Shown: positions 19,309 through 29,862 of the stretch, in pieces
Layout: every line of letters begins with the position of its first letter
How positions within the stretch are numbered: the stretch's first letter is position 1
NCBI GenBank assembly: GCA_017860295.1
Contig: JAFNAS010000012.1
Span: 62,001 to 126,000 of the forward strand
DNA length: 64,000 nucleotides
Direction: 5' to 3'
Origin: Bacteroidota bacterium
Lineage (GTDB): Bacteria > Bacteroidota > Bacteroidia > Bacteroidales > Paludibacteraceae
The notes under the pieces: generated by a model
Database searches by the model: none
What the model saw: the letters and a program-made list of their open reading frames with translations, nothing else
What the model was told of the DNA's origin: nothing
Made by a program: the position numbers and the translations under genes

Positions 19309-22131
19309 TTATATCGGTCGGGGTCCATTCGCAGTTTTTCCTCCGAAGTTGCCAAGAGTGTAGGTGAATGTTAGCATATAATACCGACCTAACACATTGC
19401 TCTGATGTGTTAGCGTGTATAGGGTAGTAGTACTACGGTTGAAATTGGAGTTTTGATTCAATAAATCATTGCATGACAAACGAAGGTCACCTGCATTTTT
19501 CTTGAGGAATTTTACCCCCAAAGAACAATTGAGCATATTTGTAATTTCATTTTTACTGCCTTGCTGAAAATAGCCGGTAAACGAATAGTTAGTCTGGCAA
19601 ACAATGTGATTCAATGCAATCCATGTCAGATTGGCGCCGGAATTGATATTCCAGTAATGAGAATCGGTCTGTCCGGGTAGTGAATTGTTGACTGAACTAA
19701 AGTTTGCCCGCGAATTGATGGTAAAGTCTACATTTTGGCTGATATTACTACTCAGAACCAGATTGCCTCCCCAAGAGAACTGATTCGAATAATTTTTTTG
19801 GTTGTTGATTATGCTTGGAGTTCTACTTGCATTGGCATTCATCATCAGGTGAATATTGGTTTTTATAGCAGTGAAGGGGAATCCATATCCAATCATTCCG
19901 TTCAAGTTATAATAGCCACTTAAATTCTGATAGGTAGATACTTGTCCTCCTTTGGCTAAGGTCTGGTTGTACTTTGTTAGCAATGTGTCGGATTGTGCAA
20001 TCAGTGTGTTGGAGGCTATGTAATTGTTTGATAAACTTCCACTTAGAAATGCCATCAAAACAGATGATGTTGACGAATTTGGAGCTACTAATCTTATGTT
20101 AAGGCTATGTTGATATGTCTGTGCCAGATGCGAATTTCCAATGGAAAGTTGAGTCGGATTGGTTTTGTCCAATACTTCCTGCAATTGCGTAATGGAAGGA
20201 GCACTGGCCGAAGTACGATAATCGACCTGTAGTTGTGCTGATGACGAAAAACTGTATCGTAGCATCATTGACGGTAGCACGTTATCATAGACTTTTGATG
20301 GTATGGAGAACGCATTGCTTAATTCATTTTCTCCCGTCAGATTGGCATGTTGGTAATTTACATTGGCATTCAAATTCATTTTTCGGGTGTGATATACATA
20401 GGACATTCCTCCGGAGTTTGTCTGGTAAATGCTCTTGTAAATACTGGTCAACGATGAATCAGGGCTATCGTACAAATGGCTGCTGTCGTTGTAGTTAAAT
20501 GCTTTTTGATTTGATTTGCTTTGTTGGTATCCATACATATAATTAAGCATAACCATACTTCTGCGGTTGATGGGTTCGGTGTATGAGGCATTTGCCGAAA
20601 ACGAATATGCGTTTGAATGCAAATTGGAATATTCGCGGATCGTATCCGAACTATTGGAAGAAAAAGAGGTGGTTATGGAATTCAGATAATTGTGTCCGTT
20701 TTTGTTTTGAGTAGTGGAGTTAATATCCAGAGACAAAGTTCTCCCTTTTCGATCGAATTTGTGCCGGTAAAGAATTTGCCCCGAGATATTAGCACCTTTC
20801 AATGAGGGTGCCGTGCTACTCGAAAAAGCATTTAAACGGTTAGTTGCCGAATCAGTGTGAGCCAATGTCATGTTGGTACCGTCGCTTTGTTGAAACGAGA
20901 TGTTGGGTCGAATGAAAAGAGAATTATTGTCGTCGATTGCGTAGTCGAGTCTGAAATTGAAACGATGGTTGATAACATGTGCTGTCGTGCTTTTATTTTC
21001 TAGATAGCTCTGCCCTTTTTGTACCGTGTATTCGTATAGAGAACTTTGCTCGGAGGCGTTGTTCACGGAACTGAAAAAATAATTTCCATCCAAGGTGATT
21101 TTTTTGCTCAGTTGATCTGAATAATTGAAGCCAATGGAGTTTGTCTTGTTAATACCATTCTGCGTATCAACCGAATAATTGCTGACGCCATCACTGTTTC
21201 CGGATGTTCCTCCGCCCGTAGAGCCTATTTGAGCCCCCGGAGGTCCGTTGGTATTGCCTCCGCCTGAAAAGATATTACCCATGGCGAAATTGCGTTCGTT
21301 GGTATTGTTGCTTTGACCGATAATAGTTATTCGGCGATCGTTTCTGAAAAGGCTGAGATTGCCTCCGGCAGAATACAAATTGTCATTCCCAGCTCCGGCA
21401 AATAAACGCCCGAATTGACTTCGTGTTACGCCAGTTTTTGTAACTACATTGATTGTTTTTAGCCTATTGCCATCATCAAATCCTGTAAAACGGGTTTGTT
21501 CGCTTTGGCTGTCGTATACCTGGATTTCGTTTACAATGGATGCGGGTAGATTTTTTAAAGCCGCAGTAATGTCATCTTTGAAAAATTCTTTTCCATCCAC
21601 CAATACTTGCTTTACCTCTTCACCATGTGCTTGTAATTTACCGTCTTGCATTACAATTCCAGGCATTTTTTGTACCAAATCCTGAACGGTTGCATCGGGG
21701 TTAGTTTTGTAAGCACTGGCATTCATTACCGTTGTGTCGCCTCGTTGTGTCGCAAGGGGAATAGTCGCTTTCACTACCACTTCGGTCATGTTTTGAGTTG
21801 TTTCTTTCAGAATTAGCGTACCGAGGCTGATGTTTTGCCCATCGAGAGAAATATTTTTTTCATAGTTTTGATAACCTACGAACGAAACCCTCAGCCGGAA
21901 AACTCCCGACAGCTTATAATGCAGATCGAATGTGCCGGTCGATGTGCTTATAGTGCTGGTGATGAGAGAACCAGTGCTGCCATAGAGAGCTATGCCGGCG
22001 TTGGGTATCGTTTGTTTAGTATTACCGTCAACTATTTTTCCGGTAATTTTTTGTGCCGAGGCAGTAATTGCTGATAGGAGACAAATACCTATTAGCAATT
22101 GTATAAGTTTATGATGTGATGTGTTTTTCAT
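19309..22131 (-). CDS. TonB-dependent-receptor-like outer-membrane beta-barrel protein with carboxypeptidase-like regulatory domain
   Basis: KITGKIVDGNTKQTIPNAGIALYG...VSFVGYQNYEKNI...VVVKATIPLATQRGDTTVMNASAYKTNPDATVQDLVQKMPGI; aromatic barrel C-terminus. Confidence 0.9.
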   Translation of the reverse strand: MKNTSHHKLIQLLIGICLLSAITASAQKITGKIVDGNTKQTIPNAGIALYGSTGSLITSTISTSTGTFDLHYKLSGVFRLRVSFVGYQNYEKNISLDGQNISLGTLILKETTQNMTEVVVKATIPLATQRGDTTVMNASAYKTNPDATVQDLVQKMPGIVMQDGKLQAHGEEVKQVLVDGKEFFKDDITAALKNLPASIVNEIQVYDSQSEQTRFTGFDDGNRLKTINVVTKTGVTRSQFGRLFAGAGNDNLYSAGGNLSLFRNDRRITIIGQSNNTNERNFAMGNIFSGGGNTNGPPGAQIGSTGGGTSGNSDGVSNYSVDTQNGINKTNSIGFNYSDQLSKKITLDGNYFFSSVNNASEQSSLYEYTVQKGQSYLENKSTTAHVINHRFNFRLDYAIDDNNSLFIRPNISFQQSDGTNMTLAHTDSATNRLNAFSSSTAPSLKGANISGQILYRHKFDRKGRTLSLDINSTTQNKNGHNYLNSITTSFSSNSSDTIREYSNLHSNAYSFSANASYTEPINRRSMVMLNYMYGYQQSKSNQKAFNYNDSSHLYDSPDSSLTSIYKSIYQTNSGGMSYVYHTRKMNLNANVNYQHANLTGENELSNAFSIPSKVYDNVLPSMMLRYSFSSSAQLQVDYRTSASAPSITQLQEVLDKTNPTQLSIGNSHLAQTYQHSLNIRLVAPNSSTSSVLMAFLSGSLSNNYIASNTLIAQSDTLLTKYNQTLAKGGQVSTYQNLSGYYNLNGMIGYGFPFTAIKTNIHLMMNANASRTPSIINNQKNYSNQFSWGGNLVLSSNISQNVDFTINSRANFSSVNNSLPGQTDSHYWNINSGANLTWIALNHIVCQTNYSFTGYFQQGSKNEITNMLNCSLGVKFLKKNAGDLRLSCNDLLNQNSNFNRSTTTLYTLTHQSNVLGRYYMLTFTYTLGNFGGKTANGPRPI

Positions 22132-22232
22132 ACGACAATGATTTTTTACCGCAGGATGTCTGGAACTACATGTTGTTGAAAATTATTACAATTCTCATGG
22201 TCGTTATAAAACAACATGCTCGTTTCATAATT

Positions 22233-22625
22233 CTATTTTGCTCTTTGAGTTAGTTGCGTCAGCCATTCTTTCCGTTGTTTGGATGAAAGCTGCCGATCCG
22301 ATATAAGTATCGTTTGATTTTTTTCTACATAAGCAAAAAGATTCCATTGGTTTTTCCATTCTTTAAATAACTCGCCAAGCGAGTTGTCTTCAAAAGCATA
22401 GTAAGTAACCTCTATGTTTTGTAATTTTGTGGAATCGAACACAAAATGTAAATCATAATCATCACCAATAGCATCTAGTACATGATTGAGCGAACCTTTA
22501 TAGTTCCAACCCAATTTTATTTTGCCGATATTTTGCGTTTGAGCCATTGTGCTAAAGATAAAAAATAGCATAGGCAGCATCCATTTTTGATAGCGCATCT
22601 CTTTCTGTCGTTTTCTACGTTGCAA
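22233..22625 (-). CDS. Secreted stand-alone STN (secretin/TonB N-terminal)-like protein
   Basis: YKGSLNHVLDAIGDDYDLHFVFDSTKLQNIEVTYYAFEDNSLGELFKEW...TILISDR; likely start at MRYQKW. Confidence 0.6.
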   Translation of the reverse strand: MQRRKRQKEMRYQKWMLPMLFFIFSTMAQTQNIGKIKLGWNYKGSLNHVLDAIGDDYDLHFVFDSTKLQNIEVTYYAFEDNSLGELFKEWKNQWNLFAYVEKNQTILISDRQLSSKQRKEWLTQLTQRAK

Positions 22626-22858
22626 ATGTATCGGTACTTGTTGAGAAAGAAAAAAATAATAGGCGAATAGGCGAATTGAGTAGGCGAAATTGGTTTTTCG
22701 ACGAAATTTCAGCTTTCTTGTTATTTGGACTAATAATATGTTAATTGAACATATTTATTTGATATTCAGTGTTTTGTTTGCATTATTGTGGAGTTTTTTT
22801 AAAAGAAGGCGTAACATGTTCGGTTGATTGAAATCCGATCTTTTCTCTAATTTTTCAC

Positions 22859-22866
22859 TACATTTG
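22859..22866 (+). promoter_or_regulatory. Bacteroidota -7 promoter element (TACATTTG)
   Basis: TAnnTTTG upstream of LysM gene. Confidence 0.45.
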
Positions 22867-22974
22867 CATCAACTTTGCAATCGTTTCTGGTTTTCTTGTG
22901 TGAGTATCAAATAATGGATATTTTATCTGGAGGAACAGAATAGAATTAGATTTGGCATACTAAAACGTATAATA

Positions 22975-24798
22975 ATGAAACACTCCTGGATTTTGTGTGT
23001 TTGGATGTTTTTGGTTGTTTTCTGTGTGCAAGCTTGGCCTCAACAACTGAATTATCCGGTGGTAGAAGAAAACGGACAGAAATTTTACCAATACACCGTC
23101 GAAGCCAAGGAAGGCTTATATGCAGTTAGTCATAAATTTAATGTAACACAGGCCGATATTCTGAATTGTAATCCTTCCATTGCAGAGGGGTTGAAAGCCG
23201 GTCAGGTAATCCGCATCCCACTCTCTGCACAGTCTTTGCCCGCAGTGACAACTACGCGACAACATACGGTGATAAAAAAGCAAACACTCTATTCGATTGC
23301 TTATCAATACGGAGTGAGCGTGGAAGCTGTCGTTGCTATGAATCCCACCGCGGCGAAAGGAATAAAGGATGGGGATGTGCTCTTAATTCCACCGCCTCAG
23401 AAGAGAGGGGGAGAATTGAAAGAAGTTGGAGTGGTAGAAAATACGGAAATCAAACAACATCCTACGATAGTTAAAGAAGAGCCTAAAGCTGCCCTTGTGA
23501 CACCAAAACTGAAGGTTTTGAAAAATGCGATGCATCATCAGGTGGCTGCCGGTGAAACATTTTATAGCCTGAGTCGTATATATAACGTATCGGTAGAAGC
23601 AATTCAAAATGCCAATCCGACAGTGGAGGTGTTGAAAATTGGAGAGTCAGTGGTAATCCCTGTGGATACGGTTAAAACGTCAATTCGGGCAGTCAAAACG
23701 TTGGCTCAGCAGAGCCCTACGCTTTCCAATATTGGTAAAAGTAAAGTAAAAGTGGCTCTCTTATTGCCATTTTCTTTGGATGGAGAGAAAGATGATCCTA
23801 CAATTCAGAAATTTGTCGACTTCTATCGTGGAGTTCTGATCGCATTATCCGATTTGAAAGAACAGGGTATTTCGGTGGATGTACATACGTATGATGTTGC
23901 AAAAACGGTGGCAGGGGTCAATCGGATTCTGGAAAAAGAGGAGATGACTCACGTCGATTTGATTATAGGACCGGCTTATGCGGGACAGATAAAACCGGTG
24001 GCAGACTTTGCCAAGGCACATAAAATTTATACGGTGATTCCATTTACTCAGAAAGTAGAAGGTATTGCATCGAATCCATATTTGTTTCAGTTTAACCCAT
24101 CTATTCGGACGCAGTATGAGCGAGCAGCAGTTATGTTTGTAAAGAAATTTCGTGCATATAATATTGTAGTAGCTCATCTTGTCAATGAAAATGGCTCCGA
24201 TGATGGAGCTATTTTTGCTGAAAGCTTGATGTCAAAACTCAAACAAAGTCATATAGTTTATCATACGGCAACGCTTCAGGGAGGAAACCTCGAACCGATC
24301 AAGCCGTGGCTTACTGGTAGTAAACCGTCTATGGTGGTTTTGGCAACTTCGAGTGCAGAAAAAGCGGCTCCATATCTTTCGGCTTTTGCGGGATTAAACT
24401 CAGAAAGCAAGCCTGTCTCTTTGTACGGATTTCTCGATTGGGAGCCGGAAACCAATATATATCCGAATTTGTACTATTCGTCGTTGTTTTATACACATGA
24501 CAGAGACAATTTATCGGAGTATAATTACAAATATGTCAAATGGTTTCATTTGAAACCGAATTCGGGCGAAATTATCCGGTTTGATTTGCTAGGTTACGAT
24601 TTGTCTTTGTATTTTATTTCGGCTATAAGCAATTACGGAATATCCGGTTTATCACAGCATCTTAACAATCAACTGCCAGAGAATATAGAATCCCGATTTT
24701 CTTTCAAGAAAATTGCTCCCGGTGGCGGATATCAAAATAATGAATTGCATTTGCTCAATTACCGGAGTGGTAGAGGAGTAAGTCTTGTAGGCGAATAA
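22975..24798 (+). CDS. LysM-repeat protein fused to a periplasmic-binding (Leu/Ile/Val-type) domain
   Basis: Three LysM repeats (YTVEAKEGLYAVSHKFNVTQADILNCNP; HTVIKKQTLYSIAYQYGVS; HQVAAGETFYSLSRIYNVS), then KVKVALLLPFSLDG...DLIIGPAYAGQIKPVADFA. Confidence 0.88.
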   Translation: MKHSWILCVWMFLVVFCVQAWPQQLNYPVVEENGQKFYQYTVEAKEGLYAVSHKFNVTQADILNCNPSIAEGLKAGQVIRIPLSAQSLPAVTTTRQHTVIKKQTLYSIAYQYGVSVEAVVAMNPTAAKGIKDGDVLLIPPPQKRGGELKEVGVVENTEIKQHPTIVKEEPKAALVTPKLKVLKNAMHHQVAAGETFYSLSRIYNVSVEAIQNANPTVEVLKIGESVVIPVDTVKTSIRAVKTLAQQSPTLSNIGKSKVKVALLLPFSLDGEKDDPTIQKFVDFYRGVLIALSDLKEQGISVDVHTYDVAKTVAGVNRILEKEEMTHVDLIIGPAYAGQIKPVADFAKAHKIYTVIPFTQKVEGIASNPYLFQFNPSIRTQYERAAVMFVKKFRAYNIVVAHLVNENGSDDGAIFAESLMSKLKQSHIVYHTATLQGGNLEPIKPWLTGSKPSMVVLATSSAEKAAPYLSAFAGLNSESKPVSLYGFLDWEPETNIYPNLYYSSLFYTHDRDNLSEYNYKYVKWFHLKPNSGEIIRFDLLGYDLSLYFISAISNYGISGLSQHLNNQLPENIESRFSFKKIAPGGGYQNNELHLLNYRSGRGVSLVGE

Positions 24799-24819
24799 AT
24801 TAATAACAAACGACTAAGC

Positions 24820-25500
24820 GTGAAAATTTTCAGATTTCAGGTCACAAATACTATCTCTCGTTCCGTTATCACTGTGTTGTTCGTGGGAATATTTTTTACA
24901 AGTAAGGCTCAATCGGATGATTTTCAGCCTTATTTTAGTTTCGGTACTTCGCATGGGATAAGCCTTTCGAGTATCAATTTCTATCCGGCCGTAGTACAAA
25001 AACAGTTGATGGGCTATTACGGAGGTGTTGCGGCTAATTATGTTTCGGAAAAACACTGGGGTTTGCAGGTAGAACTTAATTATTCGCAGCGAGGATGGAA
25101 AGAACAGGAAACTTCGGGCGATTTTCAACGGAGACTTAATTACTTCGAAATGCCGGTTTTAACCCATTTTTATCTCGGCAATAAGTTTCGCTGGATGTTT
25201 AATGTTGGTCCTAAGATTGGGTATATGTTGTCTGAAAGTTCGCAAAATGCCGTTTCTTCTTCCAACAATCCGGAGAATACAATGTCTATTGCCAATAAGT
25301 TCGATTACGGTATTTGTGCCGGTTCCGGTTTCGAACTAGTCGTAGGATCTACCAGCTATGTGTTGGAAGCTCGTTATTCCTTTGGCTTGAGCGATATTTT
25401 TCCCAATTCAAAGACCGATACTTTCGGAAATTCGGGAAACAAGTTTTTGTCTATAACGTTGGGGGTATTTCTTCACTTTCCGGCTCAGCATCGGCATTGA
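24820..25500 (+). CDS. PorT-like outer-membrane beta-barrel protein (GTG start)
   Basis: FGTSHGISLSSINFYPAVVQKQLMGYYGGVAANYVSEKHWGLQVELNYSQRGWKE is PorT-family-like. Confidence 0.8.
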   Translation: MKIFRFQVTNTISRSVITVLFVGIFFTSKAQSDDFQPYFSFGTSHGISLSSINFYPAVVQKQLMGYYGGVAANYVSEKHWGLQVELNYSQRGWKEQETSGDFQRRLNYFEMPVLTHFYLGNKFRWMFNVGPKIGYMLSESSQNAVSSSNNPENTMSIANKFDYGICAGSGFELVVGSTSYVLEARYSFGLSDIFPNSKTDTFGNSGNKFLSITLGVFLHFPAQHRH

Positions 25501-26695
25501 GTACGTATCGTTTGTAGTACGAAATAATCAGGGTGGTTAGCGGGAGAGCAATAATCATTCCAAGAATACCTAGTAGGGCTCCCCATATTGAGAGGGATAA
25601 AAGAATCAATGCTGGTTTGAGTCCTGTCATTTTTCCCATTATTTTGGGAATAAGAAACAGATCTTGCGTAATTTGCACAATGGCTACAACAATCGCCAAT
25701 TCGAGAAACAGCATCGGAAAACTCTGACCGGTTTCAGCCGAGCGTATCCACATAAGAAAGGTTACCGGAATAAATCCAAACCACTGCATATACGGCACCA
25801 TGTTGAGCAAGCCGATAAATAACCCCATGATAATGGCTAACGGTAATCCGATAATGGAAAAGCCAACGGCACACATAATGCCTACAAGACTGGCGACAAA
25901 TGCCTGTCCTCTGAAATAGCGATTCATGCCCTGCATCAAATCATCTACTAAGCCTTCACAAAAAGGACGATATTTGGTTGGAATAGCACTCCTCCATCCG
26001 TTTGTTATCTTTTCATAATCAAGAAGAATAAAAACGACATATAGTAAGATCACAAAACCGATAAATAAGCCTAATATAAATTGCAACGTTCCAGATAACA
26101 AGCTCATAAAATGAGGTTGTATTTTTCGCATAACTTCCTGAAATGATGAGCTATTCATTAGACTTTGGAGCTCTTTCAAAGACAAATGTTCGGTTATGTA
26201 ATTTTGCCACTCAATGGGTAAGAAAGAGAGCTGGAACTGATGAGTCCTGGGGTTGATCAGATATTGTGAAATTAACTGGCTTGCCCTTGATACTTCCGTC
26301 GATACCGGATCGATTAGTAGCAATACAATACCGGCTGCAACGGAGAGGAGGGTTGCAAATGATAGGAAAATGGCCAGAGCCCGATAATGCAATTTCAACT
26401 TAAGCTGAAAAAAATTGACCATCGGATTCATCATGTATGCAATCAACCAACCCAAAAGAAAGGGCAATAGAACACTGCTCAGGTAGTCGACTAAAAAATA
26501 GAGCGATAGGAAAATGATGAGGCCGATTATCAACCTGACAACGCGATCGAAAGTGAATGGACGGCTTACATGCACGGGCATAATTTGATGAATTTTTAAA
26601 GATGCAGAAAGTGAAATTTGTCGCAAGTTATAGCTTTTTGAGAAGCTTTCAAAACATTTTTGTAGAAAAGAAACGGAGCGGTGATGATAGGGCAA
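25451..26695 (-). CDS. AI-2E family (PerM-type) transporter
   Basis: LVGIMCAVGFSIIGLPLAIIMGLFIGLLNMVPYMQWFGFIP; 8-TM profile; start probably at MPVHVSRPF. Confidence 0.88.
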   Translation of the reverse strand: MPYHHRSVSFLQKCFESFSKSYNLRQISLSASLKIHQIMPVHVSRPFTFDRVVRLIIGLIIFLSLYFLVDYLSSVLLPFLLGWLIAYMMNPMVNFFQLKLKLHYRALAIFLSFATLLSVAAGIVLLLIDPVSTEVSRASQLISQYLINPRTHQFQLSFLPIEWQNYITEHLSLKELQSLMNSSSFQEVMRKIQPHFMSLLSGTLQFILGLFIGFVILLYVVFILLDYEKITNGWRSAIPTKYRPFCEGLVDDLMQGMNRYFRGQAFVASLVGIMCAVGFSIIGLPLAIIMGLFIGLLNMVPYMQWFGFIPVTFLMWIRSAETGQSFPMLFLELAIVVAIVQITQDLFLIPKIMGKMTGLKPALILLSLSIWGALLGILGMIIALPLTTLIISYYKRYVLNADAEPESEEIPPTL

Positions 26696-26783
26696 AGAGA
26701 TATGCCAGGATCTGGTGGTGTAATTAAGATCGGCAACACATATTTTTGCTAAAAAATAACATTACAAGGCAATGAAAAATGCG

Positions 26784-26791
26784 TATATTTG
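26784..26791 (+). promoter_or_regulatory. Bacteroidota -7 promoter element (TATATTTG)
   Basis: TAnnTTTG upstream of GNAT-like gene. Confidence 0.45.
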
Positions 26792-26845
26792 CCAGGTTTT
26801 TTCCACTAAGGCATATTTATAAAAAGAGATTGTCAACATTATCAT

Positions 26846-27961
26846 ATGATAACTGTAAAAGAGGTGTCAACACGAAAGGAGTTAAAACAATTTATTATGT
26901 TTCCTTTCGAACTTTATAAAAATGATAAGAATTGGGTTCCGCCACTTATCATGAATGAGTGGAATACTTTTGATAGCAAAAAGAATCCGGCTTTTGACCA
27001 TTGTGAAGCGACTTATTTTTTAGCATATAATGAAAATAAGATTGTCGGACGTATTGCTGCAATCATCAATCATAAGGCCAATGTGCACTGGAATGAAAAA
27101 CGCACCCGTTTTGGGTGGATTGCTTTTATCGATGATATGGATGTTTCGAAAGCTTTGCTTGATGCGGCTGAAGCATGGGGCAAGGCAAAAGGAATGAAAG
27201 GAATTCATGGACCATTGGGTTTTTCCGAGCTGGATATGGAAGGTCTGATGGTGGAGGGATTCGACCATGAACCGAGTATTACGACGGCTTATAATTTCGA
27301 TTATTTTCCAAAACATTTGGAAGCGTACGGATATCGGAAGTCGATTGATTGGGTACAGTATAGATTCAATGCATCTCAGCCGATACCGGAAAAGGTTCAG
27401 CGTGTTAATCAGGAAATAGCAGATAAATACAAAGTGGAAGTATGTACCCCGGCCAGCAAAAAAGAGTTGTTGCGTTATGCTCCGGGAATTTTCAAAACCC
27501 TGAATGCCTCTTTTAAGAATCTGTATGGTTTTGTGGAATTATCTGAACGGCAAATAAATTTTTATATAAAAGCGTGTCTGAGTTTTGTTCGTCCCGAACT
27601 TATTTCTATTTTGCTCGATGAGAGTAATAATGTTATCGGGTTTGGACTGAGTTTTCCGTCGCTGTCACATGCTTTCAAAAAAGCAAAAGGTCGGTTCTTT
27701 CCGTTTGGATTTATCCATATTTTGAAAGCACTTAGGACTGATGAAACCGTGGATTTATACTTGATGGGTGTCCATCCTGCTTGGCAAGAAAAGGGATTAC
27801 ATGCGTTATATTTTACACGTATGAATGAGCAATTTATCAAACATAAAATGAAATATGCGATATCAACAGGTCAGCTTGAAACGAATGATAATGCGATGAT
27901 TGTCTGGGATCATTATGCAAAAGAGCCTTATTTTCGTACCCGTTGTTATATTAAAGACTGA
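26846..27961 (+). CDS. GNAT-fold N-acetyltransferase-like protein
   Basis: ITVKEVSTRKELKQFIMFPFELYKNDKNWVPPLIMNEWNTFD...GIHGPLGFSELDMEGLMVEGFD. Confidence 0.75.
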   Translation: MITVKEVSTRKELKQFIMFPFELYKNDKNWVPPLIMNEWNTFDSKKNPAFDHCEATYFLAYNENKIVGRIAAIINHKANVHWNEKRTRFGWIAFIDDMDVSKALLDAAEAWGKAKGMKGIHGPLGFSELDMEGLMVEGFDHEPSITTAYNFDYFPKHLEAYGYRKSIDWVQYRFNASQPIPEKVQRVNQEIADKYKVEVCTPASKKELLRYAPGIFKTLNASFKNLYGFVELSERQINFYIKACLSFVRPELISILLDESNNVIGFGLSFPSLSHAFKKAKGRFFPFGFIHILKALRTDETVDLYLMGVHPAWQEKGLHALYFTRMNEQFIKHKMKYAISTGQLETNDNAMIVWDHYAKEPYFRTRCYIKD

Positions 27962-28028
27962 TCGAAAGATGTGATGCTTTAATAATTTAATAATAGCCAA
28001 ACCTAATACAAATTTTGTCTGACTGTCA

Positions 28029-28925
28029 ATGAAACGCTATCTTCCGATATATCCTATTGAAATAATCACTTTTATTTGGATCATTTGTACCGGTCTTTTC
28101 ATTTTAGTATTCCCTTCGTCTGTGCGAGAGACAACGCAAGTTCATTTATTATTGATGAGGGGAATTATTTCGCTCGGTTTTGTGGCAATCATGTTGTTAC
28201 ATCGTGTAACCGAATGGCAGTTTCTGACTTATTTCAGACAATTGGCCCCCATTTTGCTGATTACATACTGGTATCCCGAAACATATTATTATAATCAGTT
28301 GTTTTTTAAGGATATAGATAAATTTTTGATTGCTTCCGATCAATGGATTTGTGGGTGTCAGCCGAGTATGTTGTTTTCCGAAGTGTGGGCTCCTGCTGCT
28401 TGGTTCAATGAGTTGATGAATTTTGCATACATGTCTTTTTATCTTGCACTCGCCTTGGTACATCTTTATTTTTTGAAGGTAGAGATCGAGAAAGCATTTT
28501 TTATATCATTCGTATTGTTGAGTTCGTTTTTGCTCTTTTATATGTTTTATATCTTCTTTCCTGCCGAGGGACCGCAATTTTATATTTGCAAACATCCAAT
28601 GGTTGCAATACCCAATTGTGGGCCGATGCGCGATTTGTTGATGTGGCTGCAGTCGGAAGGAGAACGCCCTACCGGTGCTATTCCTAGTTCGCATATAGGG
28701 CTGATGGTAACGTATATGATCTTATTTTGGAAACATGCCCGTAAACTTTTTTACTGGATTTTGCCATTTTCTATTTTGCTGGCACTTTCAACCGTATATA
28801 TTAAGGCGCATTATGTAGTTGATGTCATAACCGGAGCCGCGCTTGCATTTCCGTTTTATTTTTACAGTGTATGGCTTTGGAATAAACTCAGTAGTCGCTT
28901 ACAAGCCTCGCCTCGGACATTATGA
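28029..28925 (+). CDS. PAP2-superfamily membrane phosphatase
   Basis: GAIPSSHIGLMVTY and KAHYVVDVITG motifs with multiple TMs. Confidence 0.88.
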   Translation: MKRYLPIYPIEIITFIWIICTGLFILVFPSSVRETTQVHLLLMRGIISLGFVAIMLLHRVTEWQFLTYFRQLAPILLITYWYPETYYYNQLFFKDIDKFLIASDQWICGCQPSMLFSEVWAPAAWFNELMNFAYMSFYLALALVHLYFLKVEIEKAFFISFVLLSSFLLFYMFYIFFPAEGPQFYICKHPMVAIPNCGPMRDLLMWLQSEGERPTGAIPSSHIGLMVTYMILFWKHARKLFYWILPFSILLALSTVYIKAHYVVDVITGAALAFPFYFYSVWLWNKLSSRLQASPRTL

Positions 28926-29473
28926 AAGAATTCAACGAAGCCGAAGTTTTAGCCAAGCTCAGTAATCCGAAGCATCGCAATACTGCTTTCGGACGTGTTG
29001 TTCAGGAGTATCAGCAGCCGATCTATTGGCATATTCGTAAAATGGTGTTGAACCATGAGGATGCTAATGATGTGATGCAGACTACTTTTATGAAAGCATG
29101 GAATGCAATCGATAGTTTTCGGGGAGAGTCTAAAATTTCGACATGGTTATTTCGTATAGCAGTAAATGAAACCATTACCTTTTTGAATAGTCAAAAGATG
29201 AGGAATAGCTATTCGACAGATGATTTGGATAGTTCGATGGCACAAAACTTGGAAGCCGATCCTTATTTTTCGGGAGATGAAGCCCAGCTTCGGTTTCAAA
29301 AAGCCATACTGACGTTGCCTGATAAACAACGACTGGTATTTAATATGAAATATTTTGATGAGCTTAAATACGAAGAAATGGAGCAAATTCTTGGTACGTC
29401 GGTAGGGGCTTTGAAAGCTTCATACCATCATGCTGTAAAAAAAATTGAGGCATACTTATTGAGCAATATTTAA
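28922..29473 (+). CDS. ECF-type RNA polymerase sigma factor (sigma-70 family)
   Basis: DANDVMQTTFMKAWNAIDSFRGESKISTWLFRIAVNETI; KYEEMEQILGTSVGALKASYHHAVKKI. Confidence 0.92.
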   Translation: MKEFNEAEVLAKLSNPKHRNTAFGRVVQEYQQPIYWHIRKMVLNHEDANDVMQTTFMKAWNAIDSFRGESKISTWLFRIAVNETITFLNSQKMRNSYSTDDLDSSMAQNLEADPYFSGDEAQLRFQKAILTLPDKQRLVFNMKYFDELKYEEMEQILGTSVGALKASYHHAVKKIEAYLLSNI

Positions 29474-29519
29474 ACTATTATGAAGACAGAGAGTCTAAAC
29501 TATAAAATAAAGAACGAAG

Positions 29520-29849
29520 ATGAATATGAATTCCAACTTTGACCAAGAGAATCCATTTACGGTGCCGGATGGATATTTTGAGGATTTTGCTGCAAAGATG
29601 GCTTCGATGACCCAGATGTCTATGCCGAGCATGCCTTGGTATAGAAAACCGAAATTATGGATTGCAATTGCAGCTGCTGTGTCGGGTGTAATCATTGGTA
29701 CCAGATTGTTGATGCCGACTGAAATTAGTACTCAGGTTGCGGCTATGCAGCCCACGGTGGAAGAATCGTATATTTTAAATCAGATTGATGAATCGAATTT
29801 GGTAAGCTATTCATATAATGCAGAAGAGGCTGCAACCTCGGCTGAATAA
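29520..29849 (+). CDS. Small single-TM protein (candidate anti-sigma-like)
   Basis: 109 aa, central TM, directly after ECF sigma gene. Confidence 0.65.
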   Translation: MNMNSNFDQENPFTVPDGYFEDFAAKMASMTQMSMPSMPWYRKPKLWIAIAAAVSGVIIGTRLLMPTEISTQVAAMQPTVEESYILNQIDESNLVSYSYNAEEAATSAE

Positions 29850-29862
29850 TAGACTCCTTGAT

